A stretch of DNA of 31,322 nt from CAZXCQ01 sp964639275 (lineage in GTDB: Bacteria > Desulfobacterota > DSM-4660 > Desulfatiglandales > Desulfatiglandaceae): the NCBI GenBank assembly GCA_964639275.1, contig CAZXCQ010000034.1:1-31322 (forward strand). Direction: 5' to 3'. Under the pieces are notes generated by a model that was not told the DNA's origin, searched no databases, and worked only from the letters and a program-made list of their open reading frames with translations. Both the position numbers and the translations under genes were made by a program. Shown here piece by piece: positions 1 through 7,314 of this stretch. Every line of letters begins with the position of its first letter. The stretch's first letter is position 1.

Positions 1-91
1 AGACCCCCATGCCACACCACAATCGATTTATCCCCGGGTTTTTGAGAAGTTACAGTAAAAGCAAAAATGACCAAGAAAAGGAGTTGGAGAA

Positions 92-1090
92 ATGGCTGAG
101 ACAAGGAAACAAGCTGGCAGGGGTGTGGTGGGTTATGGTTCATCTTATCGGCGTGGCATGCGACGGGATCTTGAAGGCTCATCTGAAATCGGGGCTGTCC
201 TGGGGGGGCAGATATGGATGGTCAAGCCCGACAAAACGGCCGGGGGTGCCAATCCTTGCCTCTGGAAGCAGGCAGGCGTTGTGGAGTTCAAAGACTGCCA
301 CAATTTCTATGATTGCACCAGTTGCAAATATGATCTGGGTATGCGCAAAAAAGTGGAAAAAAACAAACAGCAAACCTGGCAGGAGGCCATGAGGAAAAGA
401 CCGGGGCTTGAAAGGGTCTGCCGGCATACCCTGACCCATCGTATCGGGAACAGGGCCTGTGCATACGACTACGAATGCTCAAGGTGTGATTTTGATCAGT
501 TTTTTGAGGAGGTCTGGTCAACAAAGACAAAGAGCATCCCACACGAGGTCCAAACGGTCCGAGGTTTCAGGATCCCCACAGGGTATTTTTTCCACAAGGG
601 ACATACCTGGATCCGAATTGAAAGCGGGGGTTACGTGCGTGTGGGAATGGATGACTTCTCCCTAAAGCTGCTGGGCAAGGCCGATGCCTATGACCTCCCG
701 TTGATGGGAAAAGAACTCGACAAAGACAAGGCGGGCTGGGGGCTCAGGCGCCAGAAAAACCAGGCAGAGGTCCTTTCACCTATTGATGGGGTCATTATGG
801 AGGTGAATTCAGATGTCAGGACAAGACCGGAACTCGCCAACCAGACACCCTACGAGGAGGGATGGCTCTTTGTGGTGCACACGCCTGATATCAAGGCCGC
901 TGCCAAAAGGCTAATGTCTGACGGAGAAGGGATGCCGTGGCTGAAGGGTGAAATAAACAGACTGGAAAACATGATCGAAGCGGTTGCCGGCCCCCTACCG
1001 TCGGACGGTGGGTTTCTGGCTGAAGACATTTACGGAAATCTCCCGCAATTGGGATGGTCAAACCTGACCCAGGTGTTTCTCAAGACCTGA
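92..1090 (+). CDS. GcvH-like lipoyl-domain protein with duplicated Cys motif (copy 1)
   Basis: 332 residues, against about 130 for ordinary glycine-cleavage H protein. Residues 1-150 are an added N-terminal part with two copies of the same Cys pattern, C-x12-C-x5-C-x2-C (C56, C69, C75, C78 and C110, C123, C129, C132), a likely Zn or Fe-S site. Residues about 158-265 match the GcvH fold: HKGHTWIRIE, VRVGMDDFS, then a lipoyl hairpin in which K222 sits eight residues before the SP pair, exactly where GcvH carries its lipoylated Lys. A C-terminal tail (DGGFLAEDIYGNLPQLGW) is not part of GcvH. The ATG has AAGGAG eight bases upstream. Nearly abutting the next gene, a paralogue. No other glycine-cleavage genes are visible, so a role as a dedicated lipoate carrier is inference. 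The residue-43 Met is a less supported alternative start. Confidence 0.85.
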   Translation: MAETRKQAGRGVVGYGSSYRRGMRRDLEGSSEIGAVLGGQIWMVKPDKTAGGANPCLWKQAGVVEFKDCHNFYDCTSCKYDLGMRKKVEKNKQQTWQEAMRKRPGLERVCRHTLTHRIGNRACAYDYECSRCDFDQFFEEVWSTKTKSIPHEVQTVRGFRIPTGYFFHKGHTWIRIESGGYVRVGMDDFSLKLLGKADAYDLPLMGKELDKDKAGWGLRRQKNQAEVLSPIDGVIMEVNSDVRTRPELANQTPYEEGWLFVVHTPDIKAAAKRLMSDGEGMPWLKGEINRLENMIEAVAGPLPSDGGFLAEDIYGNLPQLGWSNLTQVFLKT

Positions 1091-1101
1091 TGGAGTGTAA
1101 A

Positions 1102-2028
1102 ATGCAACTCACCGCCCCGAGAAGTGACTCCTCCCACAAAGCGCATCCCTGTCTCTGGATGCAGGCAGGGGTAATCCAGAAAAGGCTTTGTCAGGACAAC
1201 TTTAATTGCATCGAATGCCGGTTTGACAGGGTCATCGGCCGTATCGCCCACGAAAACCAGGAGATAAGAGAGGCAAGCCAGCGGCCAAAGGGGAAGCGAG
1301 GAAAGATTATCCCGTGGAAAGACAAACTGCGGTCAATGCCGCTTTCCAGGCGACCCTGTATCCATCACATGAGAGAGCGGATCGACTTCAAGGCATGCAC
1401 CCACGAATATCGTTGCGGGAATTGCGATTTTGATCAGTTCTTTCATGACGAATATTCGGTCCACGCCGTGGTCAAACCGATAGACTTCTTGGAGGTCCAT
1501 GGATTCAAGATTCCCCAGGGCTATTACTTCCACCAGGGTCATACGTGGATAAAGATCGAGGAGGCCCCCTCGGTTCGGGTGGGAATAGACGAGTTCGCCT
1601 TACGCGTTATGGGGCCATTTGACCGTATTGAGGCACCTCTCATGGGAAAGGAAGTGAAACAGGGCGCCCCCCACATCCAGGTTCACAGAGGAGGCCGCAA
1701 TGCCATGGTCCTTTCACCCATAAGTGGCATTGTGACCGCTTCAAATACAAGGCTCGGGGAGGAGGGGAATCTGGCTGGGAAAGACCCCTTTTCCGAGGGC
1801 TGGGTGATGAGGGTCCACGCGAACAACCTGCGGCAGGACCTGAAGCAACTCATGATCCACAGAGAGCCCCAGGGTTACATGGAAAAAGAGATAGACAGGC
1901 TCTACGGGCTTATCGAAGAGGTCGCTGCCCCCCTTCCAACCGATGGCGGCCATCTGGGGGATGACCTTTTTGGAAAGATGCCTCAGCTCGGATGGGCCCG
2001 GTTGACCCGAGTCTTCCTAAGGACTTGA
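1102..2028 (+). CDS. GcvH-like protein lacking the lipoyl lysine (copy 2)
   Basis: 308 residues from the ATG at 1102, chosen because GGAG lies six bases upstream. An in-frame ATG at 1090 overlaps the previous stop (TGATG), and the open frame extends back to 1054. It is a paralogue of the preceding gene over its whole length. The two C-x12-C-x5-C-x2-C motifs are kept (C17, C30, C36, C39; C86, C99, C105, C108), as are the GcvH core (HQGHTWIKIE, VRVGIDEFA) and the tail (LPTDGGHLGDDLFGKMPQLG). The key difference is the lipoyl hairpin: the residue eight before the SP pair is Gly198, with Arg on either side but no Lys. It therefore should not be lipoylated at the usual place. It may be a partner of, or regulatory counterpart to, copy 1. 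Function unknown. Confidence 0.82.
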   Translation: MQLTAPRSDSSHKAHPCLWMQAGVIQKRLCQDNFNCIECRFDRVIGRIAHENQEIREASQRPKGKRGKIIPWKDKLRSMPLSRRPCIHHMRERIDFKACTHEYRCGNCDFDQFFHDEYSVHAVVKPIDFLEVHGFKIPQGYYFHQGHTWIKIEEAPSVRVGIDEFALRVMGPFDRIEAPLMGKEVKQGAPHIQVHRGGRNAMVLSPISGIVTASNTRLGEEGNLAGKDPFSEGWVMRVHANNLRQDLKQLMIHREPQGYMEKEIDRLYGLIEEVAAPLPTDGGHLGDDLFGKMPQLGWARLTRVFLRT

Positions 2029-2053
2029 CCCGACAGTATCAATCTGGCTTTCT

Positions 2054-2653
2054 TCAAAATTGGAACTCAGGGAGGGGAGGGGGGGTTCCGTTTTGATCTG
2101 TTGCCAGCCTTTTCTTTTCATCTTCCAGAAGGACCTTGCAGTAGCGGCACAGTTGATCCGATTTTTGATCCACATCCATCAATGTCCGACAATAATGCAT
2201 GATACAGCCTTTGTCCGGGCAGTGGCGGAGCCCAAAGGTGTGCCCCAGTTCGTGGATCGCCTCCTTGACAATTCTCTGAGCGTAGATGCGGTTTCGGTCA
2301 AGAGGGGTAAGGACGTCTTTTAGTCGATGGGTTGAGACAATGCACATCTTTCCACCCATCTGGGCCTCCCCATAGACATGGGTCAGGATCGGGATAAAAA
2401 GGTCCACCTCGACGATAGCAATCGCCTTTTCCGCATGACGGGGAATGCGGGGGCTCAACTTTTCCATTATCACGGTGGAATGATACTGTTTTCGATCCGG
2501 GTCAAAGGCAAAGCTCAGGTCTTGATTGAATGGGACAACCACCGTGGGATATTGAAATAACCGACTGATTTCGTTTCTGACCGCATCAAGAATGTCCCTG
2601 TCCGAACACCCGACAGGGACAACGGCAATGCTATGTTGAGGTGGAGGATTCAA
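2054..2653 (-). CDS. amzA: archaemetzincin family zinc metalloprotease
   Basis: 199 residues, the usual size for archaemetzincins, a metzincin-type family with two zinc sites. The zinc-protease motif HELGHTFGLRHC is at 134-145 (H134, H138, H144 ligands, E135 catalytic), followed by C150, M152 (Met-turn-like) and a C169-x-x-C172 pair that forms the second, structural zinc site. The N-terminus IAVVPVG is the expected first strand. No signal peptide, so it is cytoplasmic. The start is TTG, overlapping the stop of the NtrC-type activator by four bases (TTGA), which implies translational coupling as the last gene of the signalling operon. It converges on the GcvH-like genes with 25 bases between stops and no visible terminator. 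Substrates of bacterial members are unknown. Confidence 0.9.
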   Translation of the reverse strand: MNPPPQHSIAVVPVGCSDRDILDAVRNEISRLFQYPTVVVPFNQDLSFAFDPDRKQYHSTVIMEKLSPRIPRHAEKAIAIVEVDLFIPILTHVYGEAQMGGKMCIVSTHRLKDVLTPLDRNRIYAQRIVKEAIHELGHTFGLRHCPDKGCIMHYCRTLMDVDQKSDQLCRYCKVLLEDEKKRLATDQNGTPPPLPEFQF

Positions 2654-3993
2654 GCCGGCCTGTGAATATGATAACGCTTGATTTTTGTATATAGGGTAGA
2701 CCGGTCAATACCCAGGGTCTTTGAACTTCTGGCGATGTTCCAGTCATTGTCATTGAGAATCTTGATGATGTGCTCCCTTTCGATCTCCTTCAAGGTATTT
2801 CCCAACCCGGACTGCCCCATCTCGGGGCGGCATATGGGGAGGTCGCCGGGAAGGATTTCGCGGTCTTTGCCCACCACCACCGCCCTCTCGATGGCATTTT
2901 CCAACTCCCTCACGTTTCCAGGCCACTCATAGAGCATCATTTCATCCAAGGCCTCGCGGCTGATCTTGTCTATGGATTTGTTGGTCTCTTGAGAAAACCG
3001 ATACAGGAAATGCTCGGCCAGAAGCGGGAGATCCTCCTTGCGTTCACGAAGCGGGGGCATTTCAAAGGAAATGACATTGAGACGGTAGTAAAGATCTCCT
3101 CGGAATTTTCCAGCCTTGATCGCGTCCTGGAGGTTCAGGTTAGTGGCGGCGATCACACGGAAATCGGCCTCGATGGGCTGGGTGCCCCCCACCCGGTAAA
3201 ATACGTGGTCCTCCAGTACCCTGAGGAGGTCGATCTGCATCCTCATGCTGATCTCTCCAATCTCGTCCAAAAAAAGGGTGCCCCCGTGCGCGAGCTCCAG
3301 TCGCCCCTTCTTGGTCTCTTTGGCATCCGTAAAGGCCCCCTTTTGATGCCCGAAGAGTTCGCTCTCCATCAGATGTTCAGGAATGGCCCCACAGTTGACC
3401 ACCACAAAAGGGCCTTCTGACTTTGGACTGTTTGAATGGATGGCCTTGGCGGCGAGTCCCTTTCCGGTCCCGGTCTCTCCGGTGATAAGGACCGTGGAGC
3501 CCATGGGTGCCACGTCTTGAATGAGATCAAAGATCTCTTGCATGCGCCTGGACTGTCCGATCATGCTTTCAAAACGGCTTCGGTTCTTAAACTCCTCTCT
3601 TAAAAACAGATTTTCACGGGCCTGGGCCTGATGTTCGATAATTTTGTCAACAACAACCCCCAGTTGGTTCGGATCAAAGGGCTTGAGCAGATAGTCGTGC
3701 GCTCCCCCCTTCATGGCCTCTATGGCTGTGGGGATTGAACCATACGCCGTAATCATTACCACGGCCACATCAGGATCGGTCTCCTTTACGTACCTGAGGA
3801 CTTCGAGCCCGCTGATCCCCTCCATTTTGATATCCACCAGAAGGATATCAAACCGGGTTCCTTTGACCGCCCTCATGGCCTCTTCCCCGCTGGCCGCCGT
3901 CTCCACATGATGGCCATCCCTTTCAAGCCATCCGGCCAGAGACTCCCTCATGATCAACTCATCATCAACAACAAGGATCCTGGTGTTACCCAT
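2650..3993 (-). CDS. NtrC-family sigma-54-dependent response regulator
   Basis: 447 residues with standard three-domain order. The receiver domain (about 5-118) has acidic D10/D11, phosphoacceptor D54 and K104. The AAA+ domain (about 143-380) has Walker A GETGTGKG at 172-179, Walker B LFLDE at 240-244 and the arginine-finger region FRGDLYYRL at 298-306. A Fis-type HTH occupies about 401-442. The sigma-54 contact loop reads GAFTDA (219-224) instead of GAFTGA. It should activate a sigma-54 promoter on phosphorylation by one of the upstream kinases. The ATG start has a G-rich SD five bases upstream. Its reading frame overlaps the upstream kinase by eight bases and the downstream archaemetzincin by four. 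No convincing -24/-12 promoter was found in the intergenic regions here, so its target is not shown. Confidence 0.95.
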   Translation of the reverse strand: MGNTRILVVDDELIMRESLAGWLERDGHHVETAASGEEAMRAVKGTRFDILLVDIKMEGISGLEVLRYVKETDPDVAVVMITAYGSIPTAIEAMKGGAHDYLLKPFDPNQLGVVVDKIIEHQAQARENLFLREEFKNRSRFESMIGQSRRMQEIFDLIQDVAPMGSTVLITGETGTGKGLAAKAIHSNSPKSEGPFVVVNCGAIPEHLMESELFGHQKGAFTDAKETKKGRLELAHGGTLFLDEIGEISMRMQIDLLRVLEDHVFYRVGGTQPIEADFRVIAATNLNLQDAIKAGKFRGDLYYRLNVISFEMPPLRERKEDLPLLAEHFLYRFSQETNKSIDKISREALDEMMLYEWPGNVRELENAIERAVVVGKDREILPGDLPICRPEMGQSGLGNTLKEIEREHIIKILNDNDWNIARSSKTLGIDRSTLYTKIKRYHIHRPA

Positions 3994-5557
3994 GATTACC
4001 CCCGCTTTCCTTATGGTGATTGGAGGGTTGCTCCAGTGGAAGCTTTACGAGAAAAGCCGTACCCTCTCCCACCTTCGATTTTACGCGGATAGAGCCCCCA
4101 TGCTCCTGAACGATCCCGTATGCCACAGAAAGCCCGAGCCCTACGCCTTTTCCCTCTTTCTTGGTCGTAAAAAAGGGTTCGAAAAGGCGCGTGATGGTCT
4201 CCTGTGGAATGCCGGGGCCTGTGTCCTTAAAACTGGTTAGAATCTTTTTCTCTTTCAGGAGGTGTCTGGTTTCAATGGTCAAGAGACCACCCCCGTTTGC
4301 CTCCATCACCTCCGCCGCGTTGGAGACCAGATTCACAAAGACCTGCTTGAGCTGGTCTTCAGACCCCTCAATCTCTGGAAGGTTCGGTTGCAAGGCCTTC
4401 TCAACCTTGACCCCGCTTATCTTAAGCAGGTTTGAATTGAGCATCAGCGTTTGATCGATGAGTCGATTCAAATCAATCCGCTTTATTTCCATCCTGGATT
4501 GGCGCGAAAATGTGAGCAAATTAGAAACAATACGGCCTGTTCGCCTGGTTTCCGTCTCCATGAGATCAAGAAATTGACTAAATTGGCCGATCTCCTTCTG
4601 TCGAATTGGGCCTTCTCCAATAATCCGTTTCATGAGCATGACGAGGTTCAATATCCCGGCAATCGGGTTGTTAATTTCGTGGACCACCGAGGCAGAGAGC
4701 TTTCCCAGCGAGGCCATCTTGTCCTGGTGAAGGAGTTTTTCGTGGGTCTCTTTCAATTGTTTGGTCCGCTCTTCCACCATCTGCTCCAGACGCCGGGTCA
4801 TCTCCTCCTCCTCCCTGCGGCGCTCTGTGATATCGTGACTTATATGGATGAATCTGGAAATCTTGCCATCCTTTTCCCATATGGGATAGACATTGACCTC
4901 GAAATGCCGGCTCCTGCCCTCCGGGTCTCCCCGGCGCATTATCTGGCGACATTGCCGCTTATTTCGAATGACCTCTTTTAGGGGACACACCGGATCCCCC
5001 GCGTTGCAGGACTGATATCTTGTCTCATAGACTTCATAGCATTTCCGGCCGATCACCTCATCGCGGGAAAACCCCATCTTTGTCAGGAATGAATCATTGG
5101 CATCCAAGATCTCCATCTCAGGGTTTATGACCAGGATAAAGTCCTGAATCCCATTTAGGATGGTCTCCATTTCCTCGCTTCTTTGCCTCAGCTTACGCTC
5201 CTCCGACCCGATAGCCTTCCAGAATATCTCAAAGACATGGTAGGAAAGGATGCGGATACGGGGGGGTCTTGTCGCCAGGATATCCTTCAGGACATCTTCT
5301 TGCGGTGTGAGCACGAAAATGAGGTGGATATCGTAGTCGGGATTGTAGAGCTGATGATAGTCGCTCAGCGTTATCAAGCCCAACTGCTTGGCCCGTAACA
5401 TGCCGGGATTTTCGGGATTCGGATCGGCCACGGCCAGAATCTGATTGGTCACCTCGCCTTCGTCTCCCACCAGCATGGTCCTCTCAAGGAGTTCCTTGCA
5501 GTAAGCCCCTCCTCCCACAATGGCGATGTTTATGACGGGTGTTCCTTTATCTGACAT
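3986..5557 (-). CDS. sensor histidine kinase with N-terminal Rossmann-like domain and PAS
   Basis: 523 residues from the ATG at 5557. Residues 1-120 resemble an NAD-binding fold: strand VINIAIVGGG with glycines at 15-17, then VADPNPENPG with an acidic residue (D45) at the end of the second strand. A PAS domain (about 130-245) carries C173, C184 and C191 (C-x10-C-x6-C). A coiled linker precedes the HisKA box (VVHEINNP, H293) and the HATPase with its N, G1 (DTGPGI) and G2 (GKGVGLGL) boxes. No membrane segments, so it is a soluble cytoplasmic sensor. The open frame continues 32 codons upstream, but that stretch enters a dispersed repeat, so the longer start was rejected. Overlaps the NtrC-type regulator by eight bases, its probable partner. 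A redox or NAD(H) signal is inferred, not shown. Confidence 0.92.
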   Translation of the reverse strand: MSDKGTPVINIAIVGGGAYCKELLERTMLVGDEGEVTNQILAVADPNPENPGMLRAKQLGLITLSDYHQLYNPDYDIHLIFVLTPQEDVLKDILATRPPRIRILSYHVFEIFWKAIGSEERKLRQRSEEMETILNGIQDFILVINPEMEILDANDSFLTKMGFSRDEVIGRKCYEVYETRYQSCNAGDPVCPLKEVIRNKRQCRQIMRRGDPEGRSRHFEVNVYPIWEKDGKISRFIHISHDITERRREEEEMTRRLEQMVEERTKQLKETHEKLLHQDKMASLGKLSASVVHEINNPIAGILNLVMLMKRIIGEGPIRQKEIGQFSQFLDLMETETRRTGRIVSNLLTFSRQSRMEIKRIDLNRLIDQTLMLNSNLLKISGVKVEKALQPNLPEIEGSEDQLKQVFVNLVSNAAEVMEANGGGLLTIETRHLLKEKKILTSFKDTGPGIPQETITRLFEPFFTTKKEGKGVGLGLSVAYGIVQEHGGSIRVKSKVGEGTAFLVKLPLEQPSNHHKESGGNHG

Positions 5558-5603
5558 GATGGGAGTACCTTGAAGAATCCAACTGCCGACTTTGAAAGAA
5601 TCA

Positions 5604-5693
5604 TAACACTTTACCCGTTTGAAACCCGGGCAATGGGGATTCGGAACCCCCATTCCCCTGTCTCAGTTATAATTTTGAGGAAAGCCAAATTGA
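5604..5693 (-). repeat. 90-bp dispersed repeat with hairpin core, copy A
   Basis: This stretch aligns without gaps to the reverse complement of 16681-16770, about 74 of 90 positions identical by hand count. Its core at 5628-5658 is an inverted repeat, GGGCAATGGGG, a 9-base loop, then CCCCATTCCCC, with one mismatch in the stem. It lies just past the end of the receiver-PAS-kinase gene and 46 bases before the start of the next kinase, in the same orientation relative to its downstream gene as copy B. It may be a palindromic intergenic repeat, an RNA leader or a processing/termination structure. The rest of the gap (5694-5832) shows nothing recognisable. Confidence 0.85.
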
Positions 5694-5832
5694 TACAAAG
5701 AATCCAAATCGACACCCAAAAGAGAGGCCCGGTCTTGCAGATTTACCCCGTGAGTCCAGCTCGGCCCCGTAGGTGAATGTGAAAGGAAAAAACGATGTTG
5801 AAGGGCGAGCCAGATAGATGCGCCTGAGTCCG

Positions 5833-7314
5833 TCAATCACCGGAGATCGTCACGGGGAGCAAAACCCTAAAGGTGGTCCCCTTTTCCGGGATACTTTCCA
5901 CGTCAATCGTACCGTGGTGTGCCTCTACAGCTCCTCTGACAATGGCCAGACCCAGGCCTGTCCCCATTATCTGCCGGGTCTTTGGATGTTTGACCCGGTA
6001 AAATTTATCAAAAATTTTGGGGAGTTCTTCCGGCGAGATACCGACCCCACTGTCCTTTACCATTATCTCTACGTGTTCACCCAGAGAGCGGGCAGAGACC
6101 ACGACCTCCCCCCCATCCGGAGAATAATTGATGGCATTGGTTATCAGATTGTTAAGAATCTCTTCGATACTCTTTGGGTCGGCATGAACCGGTTTTAGGT
6201 CCTCAGAGGTGATTTTGAGGCTCACCCCAGCTTCTTTGGCCCTCGGCTCGATCAGTTTGACCGTGTCTTTGATCACCTCTCCGATATTCAATGGAATCTG
6301 GTGTTGGATATGTTGTCCTGCCTCGATCCTTGCCATGTCCAGGAGATTATTGATCAACTCCAATAGTTGATCGATCTTCTTGACACCCCTTCCCAAAAAG
6401 TCCCTTTGCTTTTCCTCAAGAGGCCCTGCGAGTCCCTCCAATAATACCGTATTTTGCTGCCTGATGGATACGAGAGGGCTGCGGAGTTCGTGCGCCACCA
6501 TGCTGACAAAGTCTGATTTCATCTCATCCAGCTGCTTGAAGGCCGTAATGTCCTCCAGAACGGTTACGGTCCCTACCACGCCATTATCGGGTCCGAGGGC
6601 CGGAGCGGAGATCGCCCGAAGCGTATTCTTTCCGGTCTTTATTTCCTGCGCGATAAATTCGTCCTTTGGTGACTCGCCCGATTGGATCTGCTCGAGCGTG
6701 GCGATCAGGGATTCGTAGGTGAGGAACTCTGTCAGCGGCCTTGGCTTACTGATGTCTTGCGACACATCCAGAAGCCTTATCAGCGCCGGGTTATGAAGCA
6801 CCACTTCCAGATTCCGGTTGGTTACCATGACCCCGTTTGCCATACAGTTGATGATGGTCCTCACCCGGCTCTTTTCCAGGTTCAGGTCATAGAGATTCCG
6901 TACATTCTCCTCTTGAAATCGCCTGGCCTTCATGGTCAGCTTTCGGTTATCGGCGGCCCGATTTATCGTCAGGAGAAACTGATCAATCTGGAAGGGCTTG
7001 GTGATAAAATCATAGGCCCCCTTTTTCATGCACTCCACTGCCGTATCAATGGTTCCATGACCGGTGATGATGATCACGGGCACATCTGGATAGCGTTCAT
7101 GGGTTCTTTCAAGGACCTCTTCCCCGCTCATAACGGGCATCTTGAGATCCAAGAGGATGATATCAACAGGCTCTTTCTCAAGGAGGTCAATGGCCCTCGC
7201 CCCGTCTTCTGCGGTCAAGACCGAGTAGCCCTTGCCCGTCAACACCCGATGGCACCCATCCCTCACAACCCTTTCGTCATCCACAACAAGGATCTTGATT
7301 GTCTCATCCATCAT
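5833..7314 (-). CDS. hybrid receiver-PAS-histidine kinase
   Basis: 493 residues. The N-terminal receiver (about 5-120) has D12/D13, phosphoacceptor D56 and K106. A PAS-like segment (about 150-258) follows, then HisKA with H275 in VAHELRSP, and a HATPase with N box (NNLITNAINYS), G1 (DSGVGI) and G2 (GTGLGLAIV). The arrangement (receiver first, no C-terminal receiver) is that of a kinase gated by phosphorylation, suggesting it takes phosphate from one kinase and passes it on or integrates the signal. No transmembrane segment. The start ATGATG overlaps the stop of the 660-residue kinase by four bases, so they are co-translated. It is one of four signalling proteins in this minus-strand operon. 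Confidence 0.93.
   Translation of the reverse strand: MMDETIKILVVDDERVVRDGCHRVLTGKGYSVLTAEDGARAIDLLEKEPVDIILLDLKMPVMSGEEVLERTHERYPDVPVIIITGHGTIDTAVECMKKGAYDFITKPFQIDQFLLTINRAADNRKLTMKARRFQEENVRNLYDLNLEKSRVRTIINCMANGVMVTNRNLEVVLHNPALIRLLDVSQDISKPRPLTEFLTYESLIATLEQIQSGESPKDEFIAQEIKTGKNTLRAISAPALGPDNGVVGTVTVLEDITAFKQLDEMKSDFVSMVAHELRSPLVSIRQQNTVLLEGLAGPLEEKQRDFLGRGVKKIDQLLELINNLLDMARIEAGQHIQHQIPLNIGEVIKDTVKLIEPRAKEAGVSLKITSEDLKPVHADPKSIEEILNNLITNAINYSPDGGEVVVSARSLGEHVEIMVKDSGVGISPEELPKIFDKFYRVKHPKTRQIMGTGLGLAIVRGAVEAHHGTIDVESIPEKGTTFRVLLPVTISGD

Noticed and set aside
9..392. 127-codon plus-strand open frame at the window start
   Set aside because: Overlaps the GcvH-like gene in another frame; composition is unlike a protein and no family features are visible.
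5558..5653. 32-codon upstream extension of the kinase at 3986-5557
   Set aside because: Its codons come from the dispersed repeat, which yields similar accidental peptides in the other copy.
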